Assembly (NCBI RefSeq): GCF_001187435.1
Contig: NZ_LFXA01000010.1
Location: 110,773-174,772, forward strand
Origin: Streptomyces caatingaensis
GTDB lineage: Bacteria; Actinomycetota; Actinomycetes; Streptomycetales; Streptomycetaceae
Length of the DNA: 64,000 nt
Direction: 5' to 3'
In this document: in pieces, positions 42,697 through 51,131 of the stretch
Layout: each line of letters opens with the position of its first letter
How positions within the stretch are numbered: the first letter of the stretch is position 1
Translations under genes and position numbers: made by a program
Notes under the pieces: generated by a model
Seen by the model: the letters and a program-made list of their open reading frames with translations, nothing else
The model's database searches: none
Told to the model about the DNA's origin: nothing

Positions 42697-43092
42697 TCAC
42701 CGCCACCCACGCCCCGGCGCGTGCCGCCGGCCCCACGGCACACGGTGCAGGAAGGGCGCCCCCGTCGCCCGCCGGTGTCCGCGCCCCCGCGCCCGGCGCC
42801 GTCCCCTGCGGCGCCGCGTCCACGGCACACAGTGCACCGGCAGCAGGCTCAGCCCCCACCCCGCGGCGACCATCCCCAGCGGCCCGGCGCTCCCCGGCCC
42901 GGCACCCGCCGGCCCCGCGGCGTCCCAGGGCCCGGCACCCCCTCGGCAGGCGGCCCAGGCCCAGGCCCCGCACAGGGCGAGGGCGGCCAGCCGTGCGGGT
43001 ATCGGCCGCGTACCGGCCCGCCGGGGTCCGGACGACCGCCGGGAGCCGGACGGCGGGGGCGCGGGCCCGCGCCCGCGCGACGAAGTGCCCAC
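42697..43092 (-). CDS. Hypothetical small membrane protein with repeated HxVPWxRR motif
   Basis: This 131-residue frame is not in a family I know. It is supported by two hydrophobic segments (LAALALCGAWAWAACRGG, about 35-52; LGMVAAGWGLSLLPVHCVPW, about 73-92) and an Arg-rich cytoplasmic tail. A motif occurs twice, LPVHCVPWTRRRR and PFLHRVPWGRRHA. It starts (GTG 43092) 13 bp after the 73-residue gene on the same strand. Its GC-rich composition means a chance frame cannot be ruled out. The region 42619-43105 holds nothing else I can support. Confidence 0.45.
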   Translation of the reverse strand: MGTSSRGRGPAPPPSGSRRSSGPRRAGTRPIPARLAALALCGAWAWAACRGGAGPWDAAGPAGAGPGSAGPLGMVAAGWGLSLLPVHCVPWTRRRRGRRRARGRGHRRATGAPFLHRVPWGRRHAPGRGWR

Positions 43093-43105
43093 CGGATGCC
43101 GCCCG

Positions 43106-43327
43106 TCAGCCGGACGCTCCCGCGTCCCCGCCGCGCAGCCGCGCCAGTTCGGCCTCCAGCTCCGCGATCCTGCGGTCGCGCCGGTGGAGTTCGACGATCA
43201 CCCGCTGCTCGCCCTCGTGCGCGCCTTCCTGGAAGACGCTGCGCACGAAGGCGCCGGCCGTCCGCTGGTCGAGCTCGGAGACCGCCATGAGCTCGTTCGT
43301 GAAGCGGATCACGGGGTGGTCGTCCAT
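43106..43327 (-). CDS. Small coiled-coil protein of unknown function
   Basis: A 73-residue protein: an N-terminal part MDDHPVIRFTNELMAVSELDQ, a middle RTAGAFVRSVFQEGAHEGEQRVIVEL, and a C-terminal heptad-like helix RDRRIAELEAELARLRGG that could form a coiled coil. ATG 43327 is preceded by GGGGG; a longer frame to 43363 is less likely. It lies 47 bp downstream of dps on the same strand. Function unknown. Confidence 0.75.
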   Translation of the reverse strand: MDDHPVIRFTNELMAVSELDQRTAGAFVRSVFQEGAHEGEQRVIVELHRRDRRIAELEAELARLRGGDAGASG

Positions 43328-43374
43328 GCCCCCAGGAGACCGCGCCGTCCCCGGCTCCGCCACCCGGGGCCCGC

Positions 43375-43845
43375 TCAGGCGTTCTCCGCCTGGAACATCC
43401 AGTGGTGCTTCTCGAGGTCCGCGGTGAGCCCGATGAGGAGGTCCTGGCTGACCGGATCGGGTTCATCGGTGTCCCGGATGCGCTCACGCATCCGGGTGAT
43501 GACGGCCTCCAGGGCCTCGACCATGATCCGCACCACGTCCACGTCCTTGGTCCAGCCGCTCCCGAGCGGCGCGATGCCGCTGGTCTTGGAGACCGTCTCG
43601 GCCCGCCCGTCGGGCGCGACGCCGAGGGCCGAGGCGCGCTCGGCGACGGTGTCGGCGTGCTTCCGCGCGCTGGCCACGACCTCGTCGAGCTGGAGGTGCA
43701 CCGAGCGGAAGCGCGGGCCCACGATCGTCCAGTGGACCTGCTTGGCGACCAGTGAGAGGTCCACGAGATCCACGAGCGCGCCCTGGAGGGCGTCCCCGAC
43801 GGTCTTGCGGTCCTGTTCCGCCAGCGGGCTCTTCACGACAGACAT
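43375..43845 (-). CDS. dps: Dps-family DNA-binding ferritin-like protein
   Basis: Dps proteins form 12-mers that store iron, consume peroxide and compact DNA. The 156-residue product has the inter-subunit ferroxidase residues in KQVHWTIVGPRFRSVHLQLDEVVASARKHADTVAERA (His about 37, His about 49, Asp about 54, Glu/Asp near 64-68). The N-terminal tail is short (MSVVKSPLAEQDRK), with a few Lys and Arg for DNA contact. Its position here fits the S. coelicolor dps called dpsB (recalled). AGGAGG lies upstream of ATG 43845. It heads a minus-strand set with the two small genes. Confidence 0.93.
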   Translation of the reverse strand: MSVVKSPLAEQDRKTVGDALQGALVDLVDLSLVAKQVHWTIVGPRFRSVHLQLDEVVASARKHADTVAERASALGVAPDGRAETVSKTSGIAPLGSGWTKDVDVVRIMVEALEAVITRMRERIRDTDEPDPVSQDLLIGLTADLEKHHWMFQAENA

Positions 43846-44070
43846 GGGCTCCTCCTTTGCCTTTCGGTCCGGGATTTCGCTTTCGTCCGTCCCCCTGTTT
43901 TCGTCTGCCCCCGTTCGCCCCCTTCATCACCCCGTCCTCCCACCATCGCACAGCACCTGGAATCGGGCCGAAGGGGAGAAAAGATCCGGAAACCGTCCGG
44001 AAAAGCACCGGTCCCCGCGGGTCCTCAACGGACCGGCGGGGACGGGGGAACGGCGTTCGGCGGCCGGGCT

Positions 44071-44454
44071 TCAGGCGGCGACCACGTCGACGGCCTCCGC
44101 GGGCGCCTTGATGGTCACGCGCTCGCCCGGGACACCGGTCACGGACGTCACGGACACCGGGTTGAACATCGGCCGCATCGGCGCGGGTACCGGCTCGCTC
44201 GCCGCCGCCGACTGCGCCAGCTCGGCGAGCGACAGCTCGTCGCTCACCTCGCGCATGACCTCGGACATCCGTACGTCCAGAGCGTCGCAGATTGCGGAGA
44301 GAAGCTCGGAGGACGCCTCTTTCTGCCCCCGCTCGACCTCGGAGAGGTAGCCGAGCGAGACCCGGGCCGATGAGGAGACCTCGCGCAGAGTGCGGCCCTG
44401 GCGTTGGCGCTGCCGACGCAGCACGTCACCGAGCAGGCGACGGAGCAGAATCAT
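44071..44454 (-). CDS. clgR: XRE-family transcriptional activator ClgR
   Basis: ClgR activates clp protease and lon genes in actinobacteria. The 127-residue protein has an XRE helix-turn-helix at about 8-65 (LRRQRQRQGRTLREVSSSARVSLGYLSEVERGQKEASSELLSAI). A variable linker follows, and the C-terminus ends ...AVDVVAA. A terminal Ala-Ala is the degron by which Clp protease degrades ClgR in Streptomyces (recalled), giving feedback. AGGAGGG precedes ATG 44454. Position after cinA and pgsA matches clgR in mycobacteria and corynebacteria. Confidence 0.88.
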   Translation of the reverse strand: MILLRRLLGDVLRRQRQRQGRTLREVSSSARVSLGYLSEVERGQKEASSELLSAICDALDVRMSEVMREVSDELSLAELAQSAAASEPVPAPMRPMFNPVSVTSVTGVPGERVTIKAPAEAVDVVAA

Positions 44455-44548
44455 CGGTGGCTCCCTCCTTGGACCGCGAATCCGGATCCTTCACGCCCCA
44501 CCGTACCGCCTCGGGGTGCGGCCGTGCGGGGAGCTATGTCGTGTTCAC

Positions 44549-45076
44549 TCAGGGCTGCAAACATCCATTCCCCCCCTTGTGTTCCGTATCCTTTGCCCCC
44601 GCGTTCGCCGTCAATTCGTCATGGAGGAGCGCGAGGACCGCTCGGACACTTTCTGTCCGAATGGATTCCCTGTCACCGTCCAGTGACAGCCTCCGCGCGG
44701 CACAGACCTCCTGCGGACCGGCCGCGGCGACGAAGACCGTACCGACCGGCTGCCCGTCCTGGGGCGCGGGACCGGCGACCCCGGTGGTGGCCAGCCCCCA
44801 GTCCGCACCCAGCAGGGCGCGCACACCGCGGGCCATCTGCCGCGCGACCTCGGCGTCCACCGCCCCGCGGACGGCCAGCAGGGCCCCGTCCACGCCCAGG
44901 ACGTCACGCTTGACGTCCGTCGCGTACGCGGTCACCGAGCCGCGCACCACCCGGGAGGCGCCCGGCACGGCCGTCAGGGCCGCCGCGACCAGACCGCCGG
45001 TCAGCGACTCGGCGACGGCCACCGACCGGCCCCGCGCCACGAGCGCCTCCAGGACCCCGGCCGCGTCCGCGCTCAC
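44549..45076 (-). CDS. cinA: CinA C-terminal-type nicotinamide-nucleotide amidohydrolase
   Basis: The 175-residue protein is the stand-alone C-terminal (PncC-like) CinA domain that deamidates NMN to NaMN in pyridine salvage. Motifs are SVAVAESLTGGLVAAALTAVPGASRVVRGSVTAYA near 19-53, where Ser and Thr line the active site, and GLATTGVAGPAPQDGQPVGTVFVA near 93-116. The N-terminal COG1058 domain of full-length CinA is absent. Its GTG start overlaps the pgsA stop (GTGA), so translation is coupled. It ends 94 bp before clgR. Confidence 0.92.
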   Translation of the reverse strand: MSADAAGVLEALVARGRSVAVAESLTGGLVAAALTAVPGASRVVRGSVTAYATDVKRDVLGVDGALLAVRGAVDAEVARQMARGVRALLGADWGLATTGVAGPAPQDGQPVGTVFVAAAGPQEVCAARRLSLDGDRESIRTESVRAVLALLHDELTANAGAKDTEHKGGNGCLQP

Positions 45077-45699
45077 CGTCCGGACTCCCCGGACGACGCC
45101 CTCCTGCGCAGCACGACGGCCTGCCGCACGTAGTCCAGGCCGGTCAGCACCGTCAAGACCACGGCCACCGCCATCACCCAGAAGCGGACCGTGGCCAACG
45201 GTCCCTCGAGGGCGAGGATGTACATCCCCGTGGCCACGCCCTGGGCGAGCGTCTTCAGCTTGCCGCCCCGGCTGGCCGGGATGACCCCGTGTTTGATCAC
45301 CCAGAACCGCATCAGCGTGATGCCGGTCTCGCGGGCGAGGATCACGCCCGTGACCCACCAGGGCAGGATCGTCAGCGAGGAGAGGCAGATCAGCGCCGCG
45401 CCCATGATCGCCTTGTCGGCGATGGGATCGGCGATCTTGCCGAAGTCGGTGACCAGGTTGTACGTCCGCGCCAGATGCCCGTCGAAGAGATCGGTGATCA
45501 TGGCGATGGCGAAGGCCGCCCAGGCGAAGGAGCGCCAGACCGGGTCGTGACCGCCGTTGTGGAGCATCAGCAGGACGAAGCCGGGCACCAGGCACAGCCG
45601 CACCACGGTCAGGACGTTGGCGATGTTCCACAGCGGGACCCGCCGTACGCCCGGCGCCGGGGCGGGACGGCCCGCGGCCGATGCCGGGACTCCGCTCAT
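45073..45699 (-). CDS. pgsA: CDP-diacylglycerol-glycerol-3-phosphate 3-phosphatidyltransferase
   Basis: PgsA makes phosphatidylglycerol phosphate from CDP-diacylglycerol. The 208-residue membrane protein has the CDP-alcohol phosphotransferase motif DLFDGHLARTYNLVTDFGKIADPIADK (D-x2-DG-x2-AR-x8-G-x3-D-x3-D), near 69-95. About five hydrophobic segments are present. Start ATG 45699 has GAGGAGG upstream and overlaps the rimO stop by four bases. It is translationally coupled on both sides in rimO-pgsA-cinA. Several actinobacterial paralogues exist, so a related phospholipid synthase activity is possible. Confidence 0.93.
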   Translation of the reverse strand: MSGVPASAAGRPAPAPGVRRVPLWNIANVLTVVRLCLVPGFVLLMLHNGGHDPVWRSFAWAAFAIAMITDLFDGHLARTYNLVTDFGKIADPIADKAIMGAALICLSSLTILPWWVTGVILARETGITLMRFWVIKHGVIPASRGGKLKTLAQGVATGMYILALEGPLATVRFWVMAVAVVLTVLTGLDYVRQAVVLRRRASSGESGR

Positions 45700-47183
45700 C
45701 TGCCCGCCTCCTCGGTACACCCGCCGTCCCCGACGGGCTCGGCGACGAGGTCGACCCCCTCGCTCGCGACCACCCGGGCGACGACCATGCGGCCGGGCCG
45801 GGGCACGGTCGCGAGGCCGTCGGTGACCAGCCGGACCTGGCCGTCGGTCTCGGGCGCCTGGTGGGCCGCCCGGCCGATGACGCCGTCCTCGTCGTCCACG
45901 CGATCGACCAGTACCTCGATTGTCTCTCCGATCCGCTCCTCGGCGCGCTGCGCGGTCAGCTCCTCGGCCAGCCGCGAGACGCGCGCCAGCCGCTCGGCGA
46001 CGACGTCGGGGTCCACCTTGTCCGCGTAGGTCGCGGCCTCGGTGCCGTCCTCGTCGGAGTAGCCGAAGACGCCGATGGCGTCCAGCCGGGCGCCCGTGAG
46101 GAAGCGCTCCAGCTCGGCGAGGTCCTCCTCGGTCTCCCCGGGGAAGCCGACGATGAAGTTGGAACGGGCGCCCGCCTGGGGGGCCTTGGCGCGGATCGTG
46201 TCCAGCAGCTCCAGGAAGCGGTCCGTGTCGCCGAAGCGGCGCATCGCGCGCAGCACGGCGGGCGCCGAGTGCTGGAAGGAGAGGTCGAAGTAGGGGGCGA
46301 CCTTCTCGGTCGAGGTCAGCACGTCGATCAGGCCGGGCCGCAGCTCGGCCGGCTGGAGGTAGCTGACCCGGATCCGCTCCAGGCCGTCCACCGCCGCCAG
46401 CTCCGGCAGCAGGGTCTCCAGCAGCCGGATGTCGCCGAGGTCCTTGCCGTAGGAGGTGTTGTTCTCGGAGACCAGCATGACCTCCTTGACGCCCTGCTCG
46501 GCCAGCCAGCGGGCCTCGCCGAGCACGTCGGAGGGGCGGCGCGAGATGAACGAGCCGCGGAAGGAGGGGATCGCGCAGAACGAGCAGCGCCGGTCGCAGC
46601 CGGAGGCCAGCTTGACGGAGGCCACCGGGCTGGCGCCGAGCCTGCGGCGCAGCGGGGCGCGCGGTCCCGAGGCGGGGGCGATGCCGTCCGGCAGGTCCTC
46701 GGGGGGAGTGTCCTGGGCGTGGCCGGGCAGGGCCACGGTGGTGGCGCCCTGGCGCTCGGCGGGGCTGATCGGCAGCAGCTTGCGCCGGTCGCGCGGGGTG
46801 TGGGAGGCGTGGATGCCGCCGGAGAGGATGGTCTGCAGGCGGTCGGAGATGTCGGCGTAGTCGTCGAAGCCGAGCACGCCGTCCGCCTCCGGCAGCGCGT
46901 CGGCCAGCTCCTTGCCGTACCGCTCGGCCATGCAGCCGACGGCGACCACGGCCTGCGTACGGGCGTGCTGCTTGAGGTCGTTGGCCTCCAGGAGCGCGTC
47001 CACGGAGTCCTTCTTGGCGGCTTCGACGAAGCCGCAGGTGTTCACCACGGCGACGTCGGCTTCGGCGGCGTCCTCGACGAGGTCCCAGCCGTCCGCCGCC
47101 AAGCGGCCTGCCAGCTCCTCCGAGTCCACCTCGTTACGGGCGCAGCCAAGTGTGACAAGAGCGACGGTACGGCGTTCGGGCAT
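45696..47183 (-). CDS. rimO: Ribosomal protein uS12 methylthiotransferase
   Basis: RimO is a radical-SAM methylthiotransferase that modifies an Asp of ribosomal protein S12. The 495-residue product shows the N-terminal cysteines LGCARNEVDSEEL near 14, NTCGFVEAAKKDSV near 50 and VGCMAERYG near 85. The radical-SAM motif is SGCDRRCSFCAIPSFRG near 197-213, and a TRAM domain lies at about 410-480. The ELAG and NTCGF sequence variants separate it from MiaB. An insert between about 120 and 190 (AERQGATTVALPGHAQDTPP) looks flexible. Start ATG 47183 has weak ribosome-site support but is the family N-terminus. It heads the coupled rimO-pgsA-cinA set. Confidence 0.95.
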   Translation of the reverse strand: MPERRTVALVTLGCARNEVDSEELAGRLAADGWDLVEDAAEADVAVVNTCGFVEAAKKDSVDALLEANDLKQHARTQAVVAVGCMAERYGKELADALPEADGVLGFDDYADISDRLQTILSGGIHASHTPRDRRKLLPISPAERQGATTVALPGHAQDTPPEDLPDGIAPASGPRAPLRRRLGASPVASVKLASGCDRRCSFCAIPSFRGSFISRRPSDVLGEARWLAEQGVKEVMLVSENNTSYGKDLGDIRLLETLLPELAAVDGLERIRVSYLQPAELRPGLIDVLTSTEKVAPYFDLSFQHSAPAVLRAMRRFGDTDRFLELLDTIRAKAPQAGARSNFIVGFPGETEEDLAELERFLTGARLDAIGVFGYSDEDGTEAATYADKVDPDVVAERLARVSRLAEELTAQRAEERIGETIEVLVDRVDDEDGVIGRAAHQAPETDGQVRLVTDGLATVPRPGRMVVARVVASEGVDLVAEPVGDGGCTEEAGR

Positions 47184-47298
47184 AGGGCTCAGCCTACTTT
47201 GTCCGGACGCCGCTTCCGCTGCCGAGTGGCCGCCGGGTGCGGAGAGCCTGGTCACCCGGCGGTCCCCCGGCGCCCGGAGGGTGCCCTTCCGCCGCCGG

Positions 47299-48108
47299 TC
47301 AGCCGGCCGCGGGGTCGCCCCGGGTGTAACTGAGGCGCTGGACCTGACCGTCGTCGCCGACGTTCTTGATCTCCTTGCCGTTCACGAACAGCTGGACCGC
47401 CCCGGCGTTGCCGAGCACCAGGTCGATCCGGTTGCTGTCGGTGAAGGTCTTGGAGGCCCCGCGCTTGAGCACGCCCTCGTCCAGCAGCTTGCCGGTGTGG
47501 TCCTTGGCCGACATCCAGGTCTGGGCCCGCTCCGCGGTGAGCTTGACCGTGACCTTGTTGGCCGGGGCACCGGCGACCGCGCTGTCGGACGGCTCGGGCT
47601 TGGCGTCCGCCGTCCTGCCCGGGGGCGCCTTGGCGGGGGACTTCGACGGCTTGGCCGGCGCCGGGCCCGCTTCGGCCGCGTTGTCCTGGCTCCGGTCCCC
47701 GCCGCTGAAGAGGGTGAAGCCGACGAAGCCGACGACCGCGACGATCGCCGCGACCATCGCGGCGGTCCAGTTGGGCCGCCGGGGCTCGGGGCGGATGCGC
47801 TCGGCGTCGAAGACGGGCGCGGCCCGGCTCGGCCGGGGGCGCCCGCCGTGCTCCGCGTCGTACTGCTCGATGAGCTGCGTGGGGTCGAGGCCGGCGGCGC
47901 GCGCCAGCGTGCGGATATGTCCTCGGGCGTAGACATCCCCGCCGCAGCGGGAGAAGTCGTCCTGTTCGATCGCGTGGACGATCGGAATGCGTACGCGCGT
48001 GGTCGAACTGATCTCGTCGACGGTCAGTCCGGCGTCGATGCGGGCCTGTTGGAGAGCGCGGCCGATGGACGGCCGCCCGTCCTCCGGGGGTGAGTTGCCG
48101 ATGGACAC
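47299..48108 (-). CDS. RodZ-like helix-turn-helix membrane protein
   Basis: The 269-residue protein has an N-terminal RodZ-type helix-turn-helix (SIGRALQQARIDAGLTVDEISSTTRVRIPIVHAIEQDDF, about 14-52). A Pro/Arg-rich linker leads to a single transmembrane segment (WTAAMVAAIVAVVGFVGFTLF, about 112-132). A Pro/Lys/Ala linker then reaches an extracytoplasmic beta-rich DUF4115 domain (VTVKLTAERAQTWMSAKD ... GNAGAVQLFVNGKEI). RodZ links MreB to the wall machinery in rods; in Streptomyces its role is less clear. GTG 48108 with AAAGG upstream is chosen. It lies between ftsK and rimO on the same strand. Confidence 0.87.
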   Translation of the reverse strand: MSIGNSPPEDGRPSIGRALQQARIDAGLTVDEISSTTRVRIPIVHAIEQDDFSRCGGDVYARGHIRTLARAAGLDPTQLIEQYDAEHGGRPRPSRAAPVFDAERIRPEPRRPNWTAAMVAAIVAVVGFVGFTLFSGGDRSQDNAAEAGPAPAKPSKSPAKAPPGRTADAKPEPSDSAVAGAPANKVTVKLTAERAQTWMSAKDHTGKLLDEGVLKRGASKTFTDSNRIDLVLGNAGAVQLFVNGKEIKNVGDDGQVQRLSYTRGDPAAG

Positions 48109-48323
48109 GTGGGCGCCTTTCGAGCGTGCAGCCACCTGCTGGAAGTTCAGTCTAGGGGGGACGCGAAAGCGTCCGGCAAGCGGGAAGGCCGACTTTGTAG
48201 GCCATCAGAAGGCAGACCATCAGACGGCTCTGCGGTACCGGCTGCGGCACATCGCTGCTCCCCTCCCTCCTCACCCCTGCGCGCCCGCCCCGGAGAAACG
48301 GTTGGCCAGGGCGCCACCCCCCG

Positions 48324-51017
48324 TCAGCCGCCGGTCTCCCCGCGGATGAGCGCGAGCACCCCGTCCAGTTCGTCGGGCTTGACGAGCACGTCGCGGGCCT
48401 TGGACCCCTCGCTCGGGCCCACGACGCCGCGCGACTCCATCAGGTCCATGAGCCTGCCCGCCTTGGCGAATCCCACACGCAGTTTGCGCTGGAGCATCGA
48501 CGTCGAGCCGAACTGGGTGGAGACGACCAGCTCGGCGGCCTGGCACAACAGATCGAGGTCGTCACCGATGTCCTCGTCGATCTCCTTCTTCTGTGCCGTG
48601 CCGACGGTGACGTCGTCCCGGAAGACCGGCGCCATCTGGTCCTTGCAGTGCCGCACGACGGAGGCGACCTCGGCCTCGGTGACGAAGGCGCCCTGCATGC
48701 GGATCGGCTTGTTCGCGCCCATCGGCAGGAACAGGCCGTCGCCCTTGCCGATCAGCTTCTCGGCGCCGGGCTGGTCGAGGATGACCCGGCTGTCGGCCAG
48801 GGAGGACGTGGCGAAGGCGAGCCGGGAGGGCACGTTGGCCTTGATCAGGCCGGTGACGACGTCCACCGACGGCCGCTGGGTGGCCAGCACCAGGTGGATG
48901 CCGGCGGCCCGGGCGAGCTGGGTGATGCGCACGATCGAGTCCTCGACGTCGCGCGGGGCGACCATCATCAGGTCGGCCAGCTCGTCCACGATGACCAGCA
49001 GGTACGGATAGGGCGCCAGCTCGCGGCCGCTGCCCTCGGGGGGCTTCACCTTCCCCTCGCGCACGGCCGCGTTGAAGTCGTCGATGTGCCGGAAGCCGTA
49101 GGCCGCCAGGTCGTCGTAGCGCAGGTCCATCTCGCGCACCACCCACTGGAGGGCCTCGGCCGCCCGCTTGGGGTTGGTGATGATCGGCGTGATCAGGTGC
49201 GGGATGCCCTCGTAGGCGGTCAGCTCGACGCGCTTGGGGTCGACCAGCACCATCCGCACGTCCTCGGGGGTGGCCCGCACCATCAGCGAGGTGATGAGGC
49301 AGTTGATGCACGAGGACTTGCCGGAGCCGGTGGCGCCCGCGACGAGGATGTGCGGCATCTTCGTCAGGTTGGCCATGACGTAGCCGCCCTCGACGTCCTT
49401 GCCCAGCGCCACCAGCATCGGGTGCTCGTTACCGGCGGCGTCCGCGAGCCGCAGCACGTCGCCCAGGTTGACCATTTCCCGGTCGGTGTTGGGGATCTCG
49501 ATGCCGACGGCGGACTTGCCGGGGATGGGGCTGATGATGCGGACGTCGGGGCTGGCCACCGCGTAGGCGATGTTCTTGGTGAGCGCGGTGATGCGCTCGA
49601 CCTTGACCGCCGGGCCCAGCTCGACCTCGTAGCGGGTGACCGTCGGGCCGCGGGTGAAGCCGGTGACGGCCGCGTCCACCTTGAACTCCGCGAACACCGT
49701 GGTCAGCGAGGCCACTATGGCGTCGTTGGCGGCGCTGCGGGCCTTGCCCGGCCCGCCCCGCTCCAGCAGGTCGAGCGAGGGCAGGGAGTAGGTGATGTCG
49801 CCCGAGAGCTGGAGCTGCTCGGCCCGCGGCGGCAGGCCGGACGGCGGCTCGGGGGCCGGCTTGGTGAGGTCTGGGACGGGGCCGTCGGGCCGGGCGCCGC
49901 GGGCCGGCGGCGCGGGCGCCGGCACCTGGACGGTGATCTCGTCCTCCGGCGTGATGCCGCTGCTGAGCCCGGCGACGAGCGGCGAGGGCTGCACCCCGTG
50001 CAGCACGGCCCCGTCCAGCGCGGCCGCGGCGGCGGCCGCGACGTCCACGGCGTCCGAGGACGGCCGCCTGGTCCGGCGCCGCTTGGCGAGCGCCGCTTCC
50101 TCGGCGCTGCCGGCGTCGTCCTGCGCGGCGGGCGCGCGCCGGGGGCGCTTGGGCCTGGCCGGGGTCTCGCGCCAGTCGGCGTCGTACTCGCCCGCGCTCC
50201 GGTGCGCGTCCTCGGGTTCGTACTCGCCGGGCAGCGGCTCGATCACCCCGAGCCGGATGCCCAGCTGCCGCAGCCGCCGCGGGATCGCGTTGACCGGGGT
50301 GGCCGTGACGACCAGCAGGCCGAAGACGGTGAGCAGCACCAGCAGCGGTACGGCGAGGACCTGCCCGACCGTGAAGAGCAGCGGCTTGGAGGCGGCCCAG
50401 CCGATCAGGCCGCCGGCGTCCTGGAGCGCCTGGGTGCCCTCGCCCCGGCCGGGCGCCCCGCACGCGATGTGCACCTGGCCGAGGACGCCGAGGACCAGCG
50501 CCGACAGGCCGATGACGATGCGTCCGTTGGCCTCGGGGCGCTCGGGGTGGCGGAAGAGCCGCATCGCGATGATGCCGAGGAGTATCGGCACGACCAGGTC
50601 GAGGCGGCCGAAGGCGCCGGTGACGAGCAGCTTCACCAGGTCGCCCACCGGGCCTTCGAGGCTGGACCAGGTGCCGGCCGCGACGATCAGGGCGAGGGCG
50701 AGCAGCAGCAGGGCCAGCCCGTCCTTGCGGTGGGCGGGGTCCAGATTGCGGGCGCCGCGTCCCACGCCCCGGAAGAGCGCGCCGACTCCGTGCGCCACCC
50801 CGCGTCCGGCGCGGCCCGCGACGGACCGCTTGGGCGCCGCCTTGGCCGCGGCCTTCCGGGCCGGTGCCTTCTTCCCGGCGGGCGGCCGGGCGGCGGCCTT
50901 CTTCGCAGGCGCCTTCCTGGCGGGTGCCTTTCCGGCGGGACTTCCGGCGCGTCCGGCGCGCTGCTTGGAGGTGCCCGCCGTGCTCTGGGAACCCTTGCCG
51001 GACGTACGTGAGGCCAT
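48324..51017 (-). CDS. ftsK: DNA translocase FtsK/SpoIIIE
   Basis: FtsK pumps chromosomes through closing septa. The 897-residue protein has a Lys/Ala/Pro-rich cytoplasmic start (SPAGKAPARKAPAKKAAA), four membrane segments between about 105 and 245, and a charged linker to about 410. The alpha/beta motor has Walker A VAGATGSGKSS near 561 and Walker B IVDELADLMM near 677, and the C-terminal gamma winged helix (KLRVGFAKAGRLMDLMESRG) is near 840-895. Start ATG 51017 gives MASRTSGKGSQ; upstream in-frame ATG 51071 is less likely, though neither has a strong ribosome site. In Streptomyces it acts in sporulation septation. Confidence 0.95.
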   Translation of the reverse strand: MASRTSGKGSQSTAGTSKQRAGRAGSPAGKAPARKAPAKKAAARPPAGKKAPARKAAAKAAPKRSVAGRAGRGVAHGVGALFRGVGRGARNLDPAHRKDGLALLLLALALIVAAGTWSSLEGPVGDLVKLLVTGAFGRLDLVVPILLGIIAMRLFRHPERPEANGRIVIGLSALVLGVLGQVHIACGAPGRGEGTQALQDAGGLIGWAASKPLLFTVGQVLAVPLLVLLTVFGLLVVTATPVNAIPRRLRQLGIRLGVIEPLPGEYEPEDAHRSAGEYDADWRETPARPKRPRRAPAAQDDAGSAEEAALAKRRRTRRPSSDAVDVAAAAAAALDGAVLHGVQPSPLVAGLSSGITPEDEITVQVPAPAPPARGARPDGPVPDLTKPAPEPPSGLPPRAEQLQLSGDITYSLPSLDLLERGGPGKARSAANDAIVASLTTVFAEFKVDAAVTGFTRGPTVTRYEVELGPAVKVERITALTKNIAYAVASPDVRIISPIPGKSAVGIEIPNTDREMVNLGDVLRLADAAGNEHPMLVALGKDVEGGYVMANLTKMPHILVAGATGSGKSSCINCLITSLMVRATPEDVRMVLVDPKRVELTAYEGIPHLITPIITNPKRAAEALQWVVREMDLRYDDLAAYGFRHIDDFNAAVREGKVKPPEGSGRELAPYPYLLVIVDELADLMMVAPRDVEDSIVRITQLARAAGIHLVLATQRPSVDVVTGLIKANVPSRLAFATSSLADSRVILDQPGAEKLIGKGDGLFLPMGANKPIRMQGAFVTEAEVASVVRHCKDQMAPVFRDDVTVGTAQKKEIDEDIGDDLDLLCQAAELVVSTQFGSTSMLQRKLRVGFAKAGRLMDLMESRGVVGPSEGSKARDVLVKPDELDGVLALIRGETGG

Positions 51018-51131
51018 GGAGCCGAGATTACCGTCGTCCGTCGGAAGGGACACCCGGGCCCGGGCGTTCACCCATGTGTGTGACGCGGTTTCAGCGCGTG
51101 GACTGACGCATCGTCACCGGCGGGACAGGTG

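Noticed and set aside
36880..43427. Very long Arg/Pro/Ala-rich frames over lhr in other phases
   Set aside because: Composition is that of frame-shifted GC-rich coding DNA; lhr in phase 1 has all helicase motifs.
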